NCBI GenBank assembly: GCA_011319805.1
Contig: SJRY01000143.1
Coordinates: 186,001-250,000, forward strand
Reading direction: 5' to 3'
Length of the DNA stretch: 64,000 nucleotides
From: Macrocybe gigantea
Taxonomy: Eukaryota > Basidiomycota > Agaricomycetes > Agaricales > Callistosporiaceae
This document shows positions 1-12,900 of this stretch, piece after piece. Positions within the stretch are counted from its first letter, which is position 1. Every line of letters begins with the position of its first letter. The position numbers and the translations under genes were made by a program. The notes under the pieces were generated by a model. It did not search any database, was not told the DNA's origin, and worked only from the letters and a program-made list of their open reading frames with translations.

Positions 1-569
1 GCTCAGTGGTTCCCGTTAGTTACGACTTCGTGATATCTCGGAATATCTGTGGAAGCGCAGACGTAAATTCTCTACCCTGGACCACCAGTAACCTCGCGCT
101 TGTTGGCACCTTGACGACGGTGGTTGCGGCAGCTCTTAGGATCTGGTCTGAACAAAGATTTCATTCAAAAGCTGAGTTTATGTTGAGCTGACATGATGGA
201 TCTTGCAGGTGCTTCAGGACGCTTGGCCGTCTGTTCACATTCGAAATCTCCATCCGGCCAGATCACGAGCTGGTGACCGTTGGGCCTTACGCTTGGGCGC
301 GACATCCGAGCTACACAGGGATTTATCTCACCCTGTTCGGTGCCACTGCCGTTTTGTTTTCCCCCGGGACGTGGATCATGCAGCGCTGCATCTCCAACGA
401 AGTCGGCATTTTCTTTTTGGTGTTTTGGCTCGTCAAATGTGCCTTTGTTTTCCGGGGCACGAACACTAGGTTACGGATAGAGGATGACATGCTGAGACGA
501 ACTTTTGGAGAGCGATGGGATCAGTATGCGAAAACAGTTCCTGCTGTATTTTTTCCTGGGATAATATAG
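1..569 (+). CDS. ste14: Protein-S-isoprenylcysteine O-methyltransferase, 3' part
   Basis: This is the C-terminal part of an ICMT/Ste14-type enzyme, an integral ER membrane methyltransferase that methylates the prenylated C-terminal cysteine of CaaX proteins. The last exon (209-569) reads CFRTLGRLFTFE, then the family signature GPYAWARHPSYTG, a membrane segment (TWIMQ...FLVFWLVKC) and the terminal ED.MLRRTFGERWDQYAK motif, ending at a TAG. The exon before it (about 61-145) encodes a hydrophobic stretch ending LRIW. Its best junction is an intron at 146-208 (63 bp), which joins W to CFRTLG in frame as in fungal homologues. A further intron may occupy about 15-60. The start codon and N-terminus lie outside the window. 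Confidence 0.85.
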
Positions 570-1168
570 ACGAGGACTGCTATGACTTCATAATCCAGTC
601 CATTTACTCGGACCGTCGAGTGATCGCCAGTGCATATTTTTGACTCTCTAGAGAAGGCTCAAGTCAAGAAATTGCAATTCAATAGGCGATAAAGGTCCAT
701 ACATCGACCCCGGTGTTCTGCAAGTCTAACAAGCGGCATCAGGGAATAAAAGTGATCCATTCTCGTCGAGGAGTCAAGGGTGACAAGAAATTCACCACAG
801 GTCAGCGCGGTGTGCGGGTGTGCTTGAAATGTGCGGTATGGAGACCATGGCCCGAAGTTGCTCTTCCCGGCGGTTCCCCAGCAACTGGTCCTATAACCTC
901 TGAAGCTCATATGATTGGCCGTCTAGGCAGTCCCTGTTCGCTCCTGTAGCTTTCGACATTTCCGGAGACGCAATTGTGATTTGGGGGAGTGTAGTCAGCA
1001 GATATGTCGGGCTGCCATAATTAACGCAGAGAAAATCCCTGTGGGCTAAGTGAACAGGAAACTCACTGCTTGCCACCTGAGTACGTATAATTTACATCTA
1101 TGGTTGTAGTCTACCATGGAGTTCGGACATGGAATCATCCCTAACGATAAGATCGATACTGAGCCAAT
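570..1168. other. Intergenic stretch, no gene seen
   Basis: Between the methyltransferase stop and the convergent F-box gene. Only short unrelated reading frames are present, with no recognisable domain, RNA gene or repeat. Confidence 0.5.
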
Positions 1169-2724
1169 TTAGTCAGTTTTCTGGAGTCGCTGGTTGATAG
1201 CGAGGGCATATTTCTGATCCTCCAGAGACGAAAACACCATGCCGAGGCGAGGGAACAGTGATTTCAGCTGGCGGAAGATAAGATCCACGTCGCTGAGTGC
1301 GGAGTATTGCAAGTCCAAGTCGCACAGTGTGACATTTGACGAGGCGAAAAGTATGTGAGCATCTTTTCCCTTTGAAAAGTCTACGGCGATGGCGAGAGAC
1401 TCTAGATTGGGGCACAGTTCAGCCAGATGGCGGAGGGCATGGATGCTGAGGGTTGATGTTCTTGGGTTTGAGGGTAGCACGAGACAGCTCATTGAGGGCC
1501 ACGAAGTCGCGAGGGAGTGAATGTCATCATCGAAAAATTTCCAGGAGTAAGCGTCCTCGTCAAGGTCAGTGAGAGGCTCTATCACAAATGTTTGAAGGCC
1601 GGAAAGCGCCAATGCAGGTTTGATATCGGCGATTCCGTGGACGGTATCCAGCCCTTCCTGTGGAAAACGACGTGATGGTCCATGATAGTTGAAGAATAGA
1701 TGCTGAAGGGTTTTATAATGGGCAATTAACTCGAAACATGAGCGCCACGGCGGATGACACGCTTTCTTTGGTGAGCGAGGCACACATCTAACCTCGAGCT
1801 GAATAAGTTGCGGTACGGAGAATGCGCCGAGAATGGTGACGATGTTGTGCGTTGCGCTTGAGATCCATAATTTATGGAGATTCGGGAATGGCAGAGGTGA
1901 CAAGGTAAAGTTATCGTATCCTCGCATGGAGAAGGAGAGGTCTTCCAGTGAAGGTAGTGCCGATGCCTTTGCAAGAAATTCTAAACAACCGCTGGGTGAC
2001 CAACTTAGACCATTTATCCAGAGGATGCGAAGGCCGCTAAAGGAAAAGATGGGCGCCAGATATGCATCTCCAGTCGAGACACGTACGTCTAGATGCTGTA
2101 GGGAAGAGGCGTTAACGCTGAAATTGTTCAGAAATTTCCATAATGTTTTGGCCCGATCTCGGCCACAATTCCAAGGAGCGCTGGGGTTATATTTCAGAAG
2201 CCTCAAGGATTTGGATGCCATCAAGGGCAGGAAAGACACGAGATCTTGGGAATGATAATAGATTACTTGCAGGCGAGGTAGAAGAAGAGGGCGACGGAGC
2301 TGCAGTTGCGAAACAACAGAAGGATGAATGTCGAGTCCGTTGTATTCCATGGATATACTTTCGGTGTATTCTCGAACTCTTCTGGCATACGTGTCGAATC
2401 TCGCCCAAGCATGATCGGGAATATCATGGGCGAGTAACTACGAACAAAGGATGAGCATGCTGCAATTATAACAGCAGACCGACCTACAATATATTGATCT
2501 CGTTTAACCAAAGGTAAAATGGACAGCAAGTGTAGTATGCCTGAAAGACTTCGCCACACAGCAGAAAGGGCGGGCTCGAGGAACTCCTGACAGGTGAGCG
2601 CGACGGAAACCAGACTTCGACGTTGATTCGCCCTGTAAAGTTCATCTAGAACCAAATGCAAAAGTTCGGAGATACCCAAGACTGGGTGAGCTACATGAGT
2701 GGGATTCATATCGGTGGAGAACAC
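1169..2724 (-). CDS. F-box protein with leucine-rich C-terminal half
   Basis: Two exons, 2724-2488 and 2437-1169, separated by a 50-bp intron (2487-2438, GTAGGT...CGTAG) that joins in phase and gives about 501 aa. Residues 10-75 carry an F-box-like segment (LLHLVLDELYR...SLVSVALTCQEFLEPALSAVW). Just after the junction come DHAWARFDTYARRVR and GLDIHPSV, a pattern seen in many basidiomycete F-box proteins, followed by irregular leucine-rich repeats to the end. Such proteins are expected to recruit substrates to an SCF ubiquitin ligase; the substrate cannot be predicted. The frame is intact. The start is taken as the first in-frame ATG; an ATG six codons later is also possible. Confidence 0.82.
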
Positions 2725-3772
2725 GACGTGTTCAAGTCGCCCGAGGTTTTTCAGAGTGATGCAGTATTGTGGCTCGGTCAGTTGGCGTCAGCAAAGTTCA
2801 AATCACGATGATCACGTGATTCATGACCGCTAAATATGGATATACATAAATGCACATGAGAGCCGCACCGGCTCTCTACTTGTAATGAATTGAAGAATGA
2901 GCGAAGAACGGTTAAATAGGACTGATAAACTGACGTAGGAGCTCGACTGTGTTGCCTGTGTGACTATGCAGCTAAGCATCCTGTGTAGGTCATATATTCA
3001 AATCGTCACTGATTCGAGCGGTGAGGTCAGTGAGGACCTGTTCCAACACTTCATTTGTGACACAACTAACCGCGGTTAGCGAGTCCATATGAGTCTGTCC
3101 CGGTTATGTCTATATTCAGAAGCTTATAATCCTCAATAAATGTGTTGAGTTAATCACGGTTGCTGACAGAATCTCCCTCCCTGCTGGCGAAGTCCAGCAG
3201 ACTTGAAGAGGACGAAACATGTTTTTGATAGGATCAGCAACAAGCTGAACTACAATGCGTGCCGCGACGATGGTGGTCGTGTTTCTGCTCTGGCCTACAT
3301 AGCGATAGAACAATCTTGAGGCGATTCTTTGCGATATCGTGGTCAGATGCAAGTTGACTATCGCGTGGTATCATTATGTAACAGCCACGCGTTCTTCTGC
3401 ACGTGACAACTGAGGTAACGCGCATGACCGCGTTCAGGGCTGCATCCAACATTGCCCTCCCTCGTCAGGACTCCTGTCGACGTTCTGCGCTTTCTTGCGC
3501 GCCGAAAACGGCGTGTATCAAGGGAGCAGACATCTTACAGCTTCTTTATGGAAGATTCTTTTTACCCACCTCAATCCTTTGGTGACGCTCATTTTTTTCT
3601 GCTCATCATTGACGAGACAACGATAATTGGCCGTTCTCGGCATCGTATCTATCAACTTCACACTAAAAGACAAAGGAGGTACCTAGATTCCCCCCCACGA
3701 GGCGGTGCATTGAAGTGATAGGCAAAGGACAAAGGACAAAGGTACGCCACCGCCTGTTCCTTTCGCAGCGGA
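2725..3772. other. Intergenic region with upstream sequence of the 3.8-kb gene
   Basis: About 1 kb between divergent genes. No convincing coding sequence. A short direct repeat of a GGACAAA-type unit (about 3721-3742) lies just before the TATA element of the rightward gene. Confidence 0.5.
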
Positions 3773-3778
3773 TATAAA
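3773..3778 (+). promoter_or_regulatory. TATA-like element
   Basis: TATAAA about 36 bp before the ATG at 3814. The placement suits a core promoter for the Ser/Gln-rich protein gene, if the 5' untranslated region is very short. Confidence 0.4.
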
Positions 3779-3813
3779 GACCAAACTCCGCCTGGTAAAG
3801 CTCAACTCTAACA

Positions 3814-5354
3814 ATGAACTTCGATGAACTTCCTTCCACGGACCAAAATCAACCCTTGCCGTCGACTCCTGCAGACTATGTCAGATGGCAGAGTTCACAA
3901 ATGGCAGCCTATCCATCATTGAATCATCTCATCGTCGAAGCCTCCAATACCAACTGTATGTGAAGTCGCTAAAACGACCCACGCGCCATCTAACACATTC
4001 CTTAGCACTGAATAGAAAGCCAAGAGAGCAACAAGGTGCACTGTCTATTGAGGAATCGTCCGGCTCTGCGCGTCGCTCACTTCAGAGGACCAAATCATAC
4101 CCTCGTCCTCGGAGCAACAGGAATTTTGAAGACATCTCTCGCAGTCCCTTGCCTATTCCCAATCACAATGTGTTCCAGGCAGGAGATCCAAGTCAGCTTC
4201 TTGACATAGTCAAAGTGTTGTCTCATAGGGTCGACGAAAATGCAAGGATGACTGCCTCAAAGAAGCCCAACGACGTTCCTACTTCTAAAAGAAAGATGCT
4301 GGCGACGGAATCGGGAAATGCAATGGCACGTAAGAGCGGCCTTCCTTATTCTGGCGATGGGCCTTTGAGATCAGCTCGAATCCTCGGCAAACAAAGGGAA
4401 CCCAGTGTCGTATCCGAAGGCCACACATCCATATCTACGTTTGTTAGGTCCAGTTCCTCGTCATCATCTCTGTCTGCCGCCTCATCGCACTCCAACGACT
4501 CGAGCGTCATGTTGATCGACACCGATACCTCCGTCTCTTCCATAGATAGTCCAATGACGACAGTCACAGATGATGAACAGGATGGCTTATGGGCTAAAGC
4601 CCACGCAATGGGACCTGACCGGTCCATGTCATGCGATTCGCCTGCCCGACACTTCCCGTCATGCCTCCCGACTAGGACGCATCCCTTACTCAATCAGCAT
4701 CCCGAACCCAACCAAAATTACAAGGCAGTCACCGCAGCGCCCCAACCTCTCCGACAACGTAGTCTACCACGTGCACAATCTTCAACTTCTGCAACAGCAT
4801 CCGCCGCCGCATCTACTCTCGTACCACCTCGACCATCTCTCTCACAACCTGCTCCTGCTCCGACACACCGTCCGCTAGGGATGCGCCGTCCGTATCTAGA
4901 CACGTCCAATCTATACGGGACGTCGCCCGCGATCGATCACGCACTGCCGACACGTCAGAAGGCCTTCAAACCTCCTTTACAGAATTCCCAGCAACAGCAA
5001 CAACCACAGCGTCAGCAGCCAAAGCAGGAGGTGCGCCAAGCGTCTTCTGCCGCCGCGTCTATTCGCCAGCAGGAGCAGCTGCGCATAGCTGCTCCATTTC
5101 ACCGACATCATCAACCTGATCCGATAACCCGACCACAAACGAACGTCCATAGTGTGACACGGTCCGGTGGACGAGTATTATCACGATCAGTCTCTGCCTC
5201 AGCGTTGGACGACGTTGGAAAAAGCAGTCCTTTGTCTTCGCCTACAAACGACGTAGAGCCCCGTGCCGCCAGCACGACCGATCCAGATTCGTCGTATGGT
5301 GAAATTTCGTTCGACATGGATGCTCTCGAAGAGACGATGCGCATGTATGACTGA
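3814..5354 (+). CDS. Disordered Ser/Pro/Gln-rich protein, function unknown
   Basis: Two exons, 3814-3955 and 4006-5354, around a 50-bp intron (GTATGT...CCTTAG), giving about 496 aa. The start at 3814 is preferred over the longer single-frame reading from 3885. It follows a TATA element, the short first exon encodes MNFDELPSTDQNQPLPSTP, and it splices in frame. The protein is low in complexity: poly-Ser runs near residues 215-230, Ala/Pro-rich stretches, a Gln-rich block (about 4988-5040) and an acidic C-terminus (ISFDMDALEETM). No catalytic domain, signal peptide or membrane segment is visible. It may be a regulatory or scaffold protein, but this is only inferred from composition. Confidence 0.72.
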
Positions 5355-5810
5355 CGACGGGCTGATCTTTTGTATCATTCAATCTCGAGCTCGGTACAAC
5401 ATGCACAACTTCCTCTCGTTGTTCTTATGATGTGTATGCGCACATGGGCATACCTTTTTTTTTTTTATTCATGCATTATCATAATCATTCATGATGTAGA
5501 CCTTCCTAATACCATCTGTTACATGCAGTATACATGTGTTGCGCATAATGGGGAGGACATGTTAGACTCAGATTCTCTTTTTGTCACATGTTCGTACCCA
5601 TCAACACAGGATGCTTTGATGCAAATAATGGTAGTCCGGTCCGTGATATTCTCCCCCTTCGTCGCATTGAGTCGATGCACTCACGAATCTTCTTGATCCC
5701 CACGGACAAATACTGCAGAAACTCGGTATGGGACTCCCGCCTGGTGCATTGACGACGACTCACCTATGGCGAGCACTTGATTAGTAAACTCGGACATATG
5801 CAAGCGAGTC
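5355..5810. other. Intergenic stretch, no gene seen
   Basis: Region between the Ser/Gln-rich gene and the start of the duplicated F-box unit. Contains a T-rich run near 5456-5466 and only short random frames. Confidence 0.45.
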
Positions 5811-6044
5811 AGACTCAGAGCAAAACGTGTTGTGATTAATGTAAGGGTCTTTTGCAGCGCTCAAGCGCGAACAGTCATGGTGACTCATAAATGGACCCAC
5901 CATCAAGCAGACGATTTTCTCGCTTGATGCAGTCTCAGCGGCAATAAATTGACGGACTCTTTGGCTTCGATTTCACGCGCAAAATTTCCCGCAAGACCCC
6001 AATAGATACACATCCCATTTTTTTTTTCAATATCCTGCATTTCG

Positions 6045-7823
6045 ATGGCGGACACAGAGTTCAAGCGCGTCGGGGGTTTATGGACCTTCCCTTTAGAAAT
6101 CGCCCTTAGAATCCTTGTCAATCTGGACGTGGACGACGTCTGGATCATGAGACAGGTTAGTTTGTGGCCAGAATTCCGTGTTGGAGAGACGCGGACCTTA
6201 TTTTCAGGTGTCGAAATTCTGGGCATCTGCGTCCAAGACGCGTAGCCTGTGGATCAGTCTCTATTACACTCACTACGCGAACTTGATGCCACGTTCCCCC
6301 GTCCTGGAGGAAAAGCTGGACAGCTATACGGACAAAGAACTGGAAGAATTCGTGCTACGTCGTATCGACCAATTCCAGCTGTGGAATGCATTGAACGACT
6401 ATTCCATGTGTTCGAAACGCAACTTCACATTGCCCACCCCTTCTCGCGTTCTGCAGTTAATTCGAGGCGGACGTTGGCTTTTGTCTTGCACAGAAGACGA
6501 AAGCGCTATCGAAGTACGTGATCTCGATGCCGCTGACGTCAAGCCACAGATACTCTGCAGAGCTCTACAAACTCAGCCTTCAAATCCTGGCGGAGAACCT
6601 GTTAAGCCAGTCGGGGAGAGCGTTATCATTGAAAATATAGTCGTTGACGTGGATGACAAGGCTCCAACCCTTCATTTCAATATATGTATGAGGTACGCAA
6701 TTTGCTTCTTCTTGCTTCGCAGTTTTCCTCAACGTTATTTGTATAGGACCGTGACGGAGAGTTCACCACTGAGACGCTCGTTCCAGATCTGGCAAGTATG
6801 CCTACTTGGCCATGGTGAAGAGGCAAAACTCGAGGCACAGCACCTCTCAACCATCGATGGTTCATGGATGCATTCAGCTCCCACGGTGCTGTCCTTAAAC
6901 AAAGAACACATCATTTTCGATTCGCCATATGAACGCTCAGATGAGGCACATACTGCCTCCGTCGTCTTGACAGTTATTAACTGGAAGCAATCCACGTCCA
7001 CGCATGTAAGCGCAAGCTTTGTCGAGGTCGTCCTATCAGCAAGATCGTTTGTGGACCTGGTATATCTCCTGTTCGGGTCTCGTCCGTATCGTCACCTGAA
7101 TCGCTCTTTTTAATAATTTAGAGAACCGTTTCGCTCCTTCCAAACAACAAGTTGATCTGTATCGACTGTTACAAGGCGTTGCTTTTTGAAGTACCCGAGT
7201 TCCACCTTTTATCGAGAGACAAATCACACCTCAAATTGCCTGAGAAAATGGGAAAACCACTTTGGCAACTTGATCCTCCTAATGGGACAAGGGAGTTCGG
7301 AAACATCACTGCCCCATTTCAAGTTCGATGTCGGCCCAACACGACGAAAATGTTGTTCACCTCGATGGATCAGGGCCTTTACGAGCTGACTTTCGAATCC
7401 GGCGACATTGAACAACAGCCTAAGTTCGCTATGATCACAGGTTTTCCCGTGTCATCCGAATATTCTTGGGATGCTGGGCTAGTCACTCCTCGCATCGTTC
7501 TCGCGTCACGTTTTACCAGACCTGAAGGATATTCTGCGTTTTATCACATATTAAAGCCGGGAAAAGGAAACTCCGCCGGCGTGACGGGTTCAGTATCCGA
7601 CGTGTCTAGCGACGACGAATGGGATCATCTGGAACCGCTTCCGTTCAGCCTATACTCGGAGGACGATTGTGACTACAATGATGATTTCGGCCCTCACCCC
7701 TTCGATCCGTTTGAAACAGCTGACTTTCTCTACGACGACGATTCGGGACGATTGCTGATGGCCGAGTTTCATGAAGAGGAGGACAGGATGGATGTGCACG
7801 TCTTTGAGAAGTTGTTAAGATAA
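6045..7823 (+). CDS. F-box-type protein, tandem copy 1
   Basis: Four exons, 6045-6155, 6208-6692, 6747-7059 and 7122-7823; all three introns (52, 54, 62 bp) are GT-AG and keep frame, giving about 536 aa. The N-terminus reads GGLWTFPLEIALRILVNLDVDDV, then VSKFWASASKTRSLW across the first intron, a good F-box match (LPxEIxxxIL ... VSKxW). The remainder resembles a beta-rich C-terminal region typical of agaric F-box proteins but has no named domain. It presumably acts as an SCF adaptor. Exon sizes and intron positions match the next gene, so the two arose by duplication. The C-terminus is acidic (DEWDHLEP ... EEDRMDVHVFEKLLR). Confidence 0.85.
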
Positions 7824-8158
7824 ACTTGCTCGTCGCTATCCAGTTGATACATAGCGGTAGTCCTACAGTAGTACCGAAATTTCGGTCATATGCAAGGCAA
7901 ATCAGACTCAGGGCAGAACGTGTCGTGATTGATGCAAGGGTCATTTGCAACGCTCAAGCGCGAACAGTCAAGATGACTCATAAATGGACCCACCATCAAG
8001 CAGGTGTTGTTTTCTTGGGTCTCATAGTGTCTCGCTTCGTGCGGTCTGAGCCACAATAAATTGCTAGACTTGTCTGGCCTCAATTCCATGGTCATAACCC
8101 CGCCCCAGGACCGTAATAAATACGCATCCCATTTTTTTTTTCAGTATTGCGCATTTCC

Positions 8159-9916
8159 ATGGCAGGCACAGAATTCACGCGTGTTGGGGGTTTATGGACC
8201 TTCCCTTTGGAAATCGCCCTCAACATCCTCGCCAACACGGATGTCGACGCCGTCCTGAACATGAGAGAGGTTAGCTTCTGACTGGAATTCTTTGTTGGAG
8301 AGACGCACACTTTATTTTCAGGTCTCGGAATTCTGGGCGTCTGCATCTAAAGCGCGTAGTCTGTGGACCAATCTCTACTATACTCATTATGCAAACCTGC
8401 TGCCACGTTCTCCTGTCTTGGAGGAAAAGCTGGACAGCTATACGGACCAAGAACTGGAAGAATTCGTGCTGCGCCGCATTGATCAATTCCAGCTGTGGAA
8501 TGAAGCGTACGACGATTCTATAGATTCAAAACGCAACTTCACGTTGCCCGTCCGTTCCCGCATTCTGCAATTAATCCGAGGTGGACGTTGGCTTTTGACT
8601 TGCACAGAAGACGAAAGCGCCATCGAAGTGCGTGATCTCGACGCCATCGACATCGAGCCACAGATACTCTGTAGAGCTCTACAAACTCAGCCTTCAAATC
8701 CTAGCGGAGACCGGATCGGGGAAAGCGTCAGCATTGAAAACATAGTCGTTGACGTGGATGACAAGGCTCCAACCCTTCATTTCAATATATGCATGAGGTA
8801 CGCAACTCTTTGTTCTTCAAGTTGTTTTCAGACATTCCTCAATGTCACCTGTATAGAACTGTGACGGAGAGTTCACCACCGAGACGCTCGTTCCAGATCT
8901 GGAAAGTATGCCTACTTGGCCATGGTGAAGAGGCAAAACTCGAGGCACAGCACATCTCAACCGTCAATGCTCCATGGCTGGATTTCGAACCTCACGTGGT
9001 GTCCTTAAACGGAGAACACCTTGTTTTCGACTCGCACCATGAACGCTCGGAAGAGAAGGATCGCATGTCCATCATCTTGGCAATCATCAACTGGAAGCAA
9101 TCCACGTCTACGCACATAAGAGCAGCCTTTCTCGAGGTTATCCTTCGCAAAAGAACATTTGCGCACCTGGTATGTCCTTATTTGAGAACTATCCGTATCT
9201 TCACCTGAATCCTGTTTTTTCTCCCAATAATTCAGAGAAACGTATCCCTTCTTCCACATAACAAGTTGATCTGCGTAGACGAGTTCATGGCGCTGCTTTT
9301 TGAAGTACCTGAGCTCCAGCTTCTGTCAAGAGACGTGTCAAATGTCAAATCTCTTAGGAAGCGGGCAAAACCATTTTGGCGACTTCGCGGTCTTGACCCA
9401 AGCGGGTTCCTAAACATCATTGCCCCGTTCCAAGTTCGACATCAGCCCGACACGACAAAGATGTTGTTCACCATGATGTACGAAGGCGTCTACGAGCTGA
9501 CCTTCCAACCCGGCGATATTGAAGCGCGGCCTAAGCTCGCTATGATAAAAGGCTTTCCCACCACTGAACATAGGTGGGATGCTGGCCTAGTCACTCCTCG
9601 CCTTGCTCTCGCATCATCCTTTGACAAACATGAAGGATATTCTATATTTTTCCACATATTGGAGCCAGGGAAAGAGAACTCTGCTGACATGCCTGCTGAT
9701 GACGACGACGGATGGCGTTGGCTACTACCAGTCCCATTCACCCAAGACCCGCCTGATGATTGCGAATACTATCCCGATACTGGTCCTTATCCTTTTGATC
9801 CATTCGAAGTGGCTCATTTTCTCTACGATGACGATTCGGGGCGATTGCTGATGGCCGAGTTTCATGAAGAGGAGGACGGTATGAATGTGCACGTCTTTGA
9901 GAAGTTAATAAGATAA
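8159..9916 (+). CDS. F-box-type protein, tandem copy 2
   Basis: Paralogue of the preceding gene. Exons 8159-8269, 8322-8797, 8857-9169 and 9236-9916; exons 1 and 3 are exactly the same length as in copy 1 (111 and 313 bp), and the introns sit at the same codons. About 526 aa. The F-box region reads GGLWTFPLEIALNILANTDVDAV, then VSEFWASASKARSLW. The middle is nearly identical to copy 1, while the acidic segment (DDDDGWRWLLPVPF) and several loops differ. Both copies keep an open frame, so both are probably functional. Confidence 0.85.
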
Positions 9917-9980
9917 ACTGCTCATCGCTACTCGGTTGGTACGTACATAGCAATAATCCCACAGTACCTATGCATATTCC

Positions 9981-12900
9981 AGGTCTTTCAGACCATTGTA
10001 CTTGATCAACTTCTAAGCGCACGTTGAATGCCCTGTTTGAAGACTGCATCGTTCGCTTCGCGATGAGATAGAGGGGCTCTAGATTGCTGGGTCGGTAACA
10101 CCTTAAATCCTAGGCTAGAAAGAGTCCTCCCTGATGCATTTAGCCGCTGCTTTTATTCAGATCGCACGTCATAACGGAATCGTATGTCTGGATTGTCTTC
10201 TTCTGTCAGTTCTTTACTCCGTTTATTCTGCTGAATTCCATCATTCATCAATTCGGAAGCGAGCGCTGCGAACCTGCAACAACTTGAAGTTGATCTTCGC
10301 CGTATTATGCTTTCTGAGATGCCTGAAGTTCAGCGGGTTGCAATGAATGCGTCCGCATTGACGTTGCTGGAGGAACACTACTCTGGGAGCTTCACAGTCT
10401 AGGGAGGGACGCAGATTAGACATAGATTGCGCTACTGCAAAAGGTTCAAATACGATCCAATGATACAGACTTACACATCTTCTCTTCCAAATATCACGAG
10501 ATTGAGATAGCAAGTTAGAGTAACGGAGGTTACAATCAGGTGGATTTCGATGGCAAGTTCTTAGTGGTATTATCTCGGGCGCTGGTTGACAAACATTCTC
10601 GCTGAGAGCATGTAAACTATCCGTGGCCTGATTGAGCCTAACACTTCAGATCCTGCCACGACGGCGACATCGTCCAGGGCTCCTTTGTCTTCACCGCACG
10701 GAAAAGGACTTCGCGCACGAAAGAAGTCTTCTAAGACTACATCTTTCTTCTGCAAAGGCGATGGGTAACGGCTTTATAGATGACAGTGATAACCGAGACA
10801 GGCATGGTCCATGTGACTATGCGCAGGTGCACCAGGTGAGGCAACAGAAGGCGAAGCCTCTATTATTAATTTTTTTCAGCACTCCGTCTTGTTTTCAGAG
10901 GCAACTGACCAATAGTGAAAATGATAGGATACGGACCCCGGCTTGTTTCCGAGAATATGAAGGACCGAACCAAGGCCTTGGGAATCTTGAGGGGAGGGCA
11001 AGGAAACGCGCATACGAATGTAGACCTTCAGCTAATTCTCAATCACATTTCGTCGCGTTAAGACGAATATCTATCACAGAAGTAGACCAACTGCAAGAGA
11101 CTAATAGTCCCGATATGGGACCTTCACTTCCCCAACCAGCTAGTAAGATTTAACAACTGGGGAGGAGCAACCTTGAGGTATGGTCTGGATGAAAAGTCTA
11201 AGCAACGACTCAAAGCGCCAGAGATTCTTCGTATCGCGAGCTGTGAATACAACGGTCCAAGCAAGGATCATGGTTAGTGTAATCTCTGTGTGGTGCAAAA
11301 AGACGAAGTGCGTCTAATTGAAAGGAGCCGAGACAAAAAAAGGACCTTCTTTCAGATTATGAAGTCGTGATCGAACAGCGAGGCTCTCACCTGGTTCCGA
11401 TGCCATTCCCTCAGTTGCCGCCTGGAAAACCTCCCTTGAATAGAAAATCCCCCAGTATTTAAATTTGACCGTGCTTATGCGAACCCAGCTTCAGAAATAT
11501 GCGCACTTCATTCTGTATTCCTGCCCATCTGTCCCAAGCACTTGACCGCGCCGTAAGACGAGAAAAACCAGCCAAACTTGATCCGAATGTGTGTTCGTAG
11601 AACCGCTAGGCCCTATTGATGTCGAAAATGAGCCGTAACGATTGCGATAAAAGCCACAGATTTGGAGCAGTGTAGATCTCTATAGTCCTTGTCAAGTAGC
11701 AGAACATTTAGCAAGGAAGAAGATAGAGTCAGTGGCCTGAAAATGGGGCAATGGGAAGCGGTGGTCGTGTTGTTTGGCGACGACACGGCAATTTGAAACT
11801 CCCCCACCACCATGGCCATGGGTTGTTCTTGTTCTTGTTCTTCCTCGTTACTGTGCTCAGCGCTCATCGCTGGCGTTTGACCGCTCTATACTGTTCCGCA
11901 TATTTTGCCTCTCTATCAATCTTGATTTTGTGGCTTTTTGGCGATCACACTTCGGAATTGGATGGTTTACGAAGAGTCTCTAGACTTCCTTTGGCATTTT
12001 CCTGGTATGTCGCAAATTCACGGAACAAGACTATCTTTTATATCTTGGTACGCCTTTTGTAGGCCTCGAAAACACCATTTTTGAGTCAGCGGGAGCGCCA
12101 AAGCGGTCAAAAACCCCGAGATAATTCTGCAATGGACCCACACAAACCGCACCTTCTCGTTCTCTGTCCCAATGGAGTCAGCAACCAGCTAGCGGTCAGC
12201 CTTTCGCCATGGTCTCTTCCCATGTTCGGTGCGCACAGAATAGGCCTTCCTTACCTGTCGCTGGGCCTCAACTTGCGTGGCTGTTAAGAGGTCGCGATCG
12301 ACCAGACCTTGAAGATTTGAGATCGCCTTTCGGTGAGTTTCCCTGCTCGTCATATTGGATGCAGTTTTCTTGACTTCGCAGGATATGGGTATTTTCGCTG
12401 TACCGGTCAGCATTTGGGCCTTAACACAGACAATACCTGTCATCTGCCTTCTCCATTCCGTTCCATCCTTTGTTCTTGCTCTGGAACTTGCATTGTCGTC
12501 CTTGACGATGCAAGCAGAACTGGCCTCTACGTTCTGGTAATTTCTTGACATCTTACCAGGTTTTTGCTGTCGTTGTTACTGCCGATTGCGTTTTGTCCTC
12601 GAAAAGTCTTCATGCACGCAGTACACAGGAGGTTCTCAACGGTATGTATTGCCAATTATTTATGACATGGAGGATCAATTGTCAGTTTGATTGCGAAAAT
12701 GACTTTGACTGACTCGCCTTTTATTCCAACCACGATCTGTCGAATGTCACGTGATATGCTGTTAGCGCCATGGGGACGTGTCGACCTCGATGTGCTGAGC
12801 TGCGCGATGGACGGCGAGCATTAGGATGATATGTGGATGATAGCGATTTTGAACGAAGGCGTGAACATTTCGGATTTTTCCAGCAGTGTCACGGAGACTG

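Larger units (their letters stand above)
5811..9980 (+). repeat. Tandem duplication of an F-box gene unit (about 2.1 kb x 2)
   Basis: The unit includes promoter and 3' flank, not just coding sequence. The upstream segment at about 5811-6044 (containing a 30-bp block ending CCACCATCAAGCAG at 5911) recurs at about 7902-8158 (same block ending at 8002). The 3' flank after the stop at 7823 resembles that after 9916. Copy boundaries are near 5800, 7880 and 9980. Substitutions and small indels are spread through introns and flanks, so the duplication is not very recent. Confidence 0.85.
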
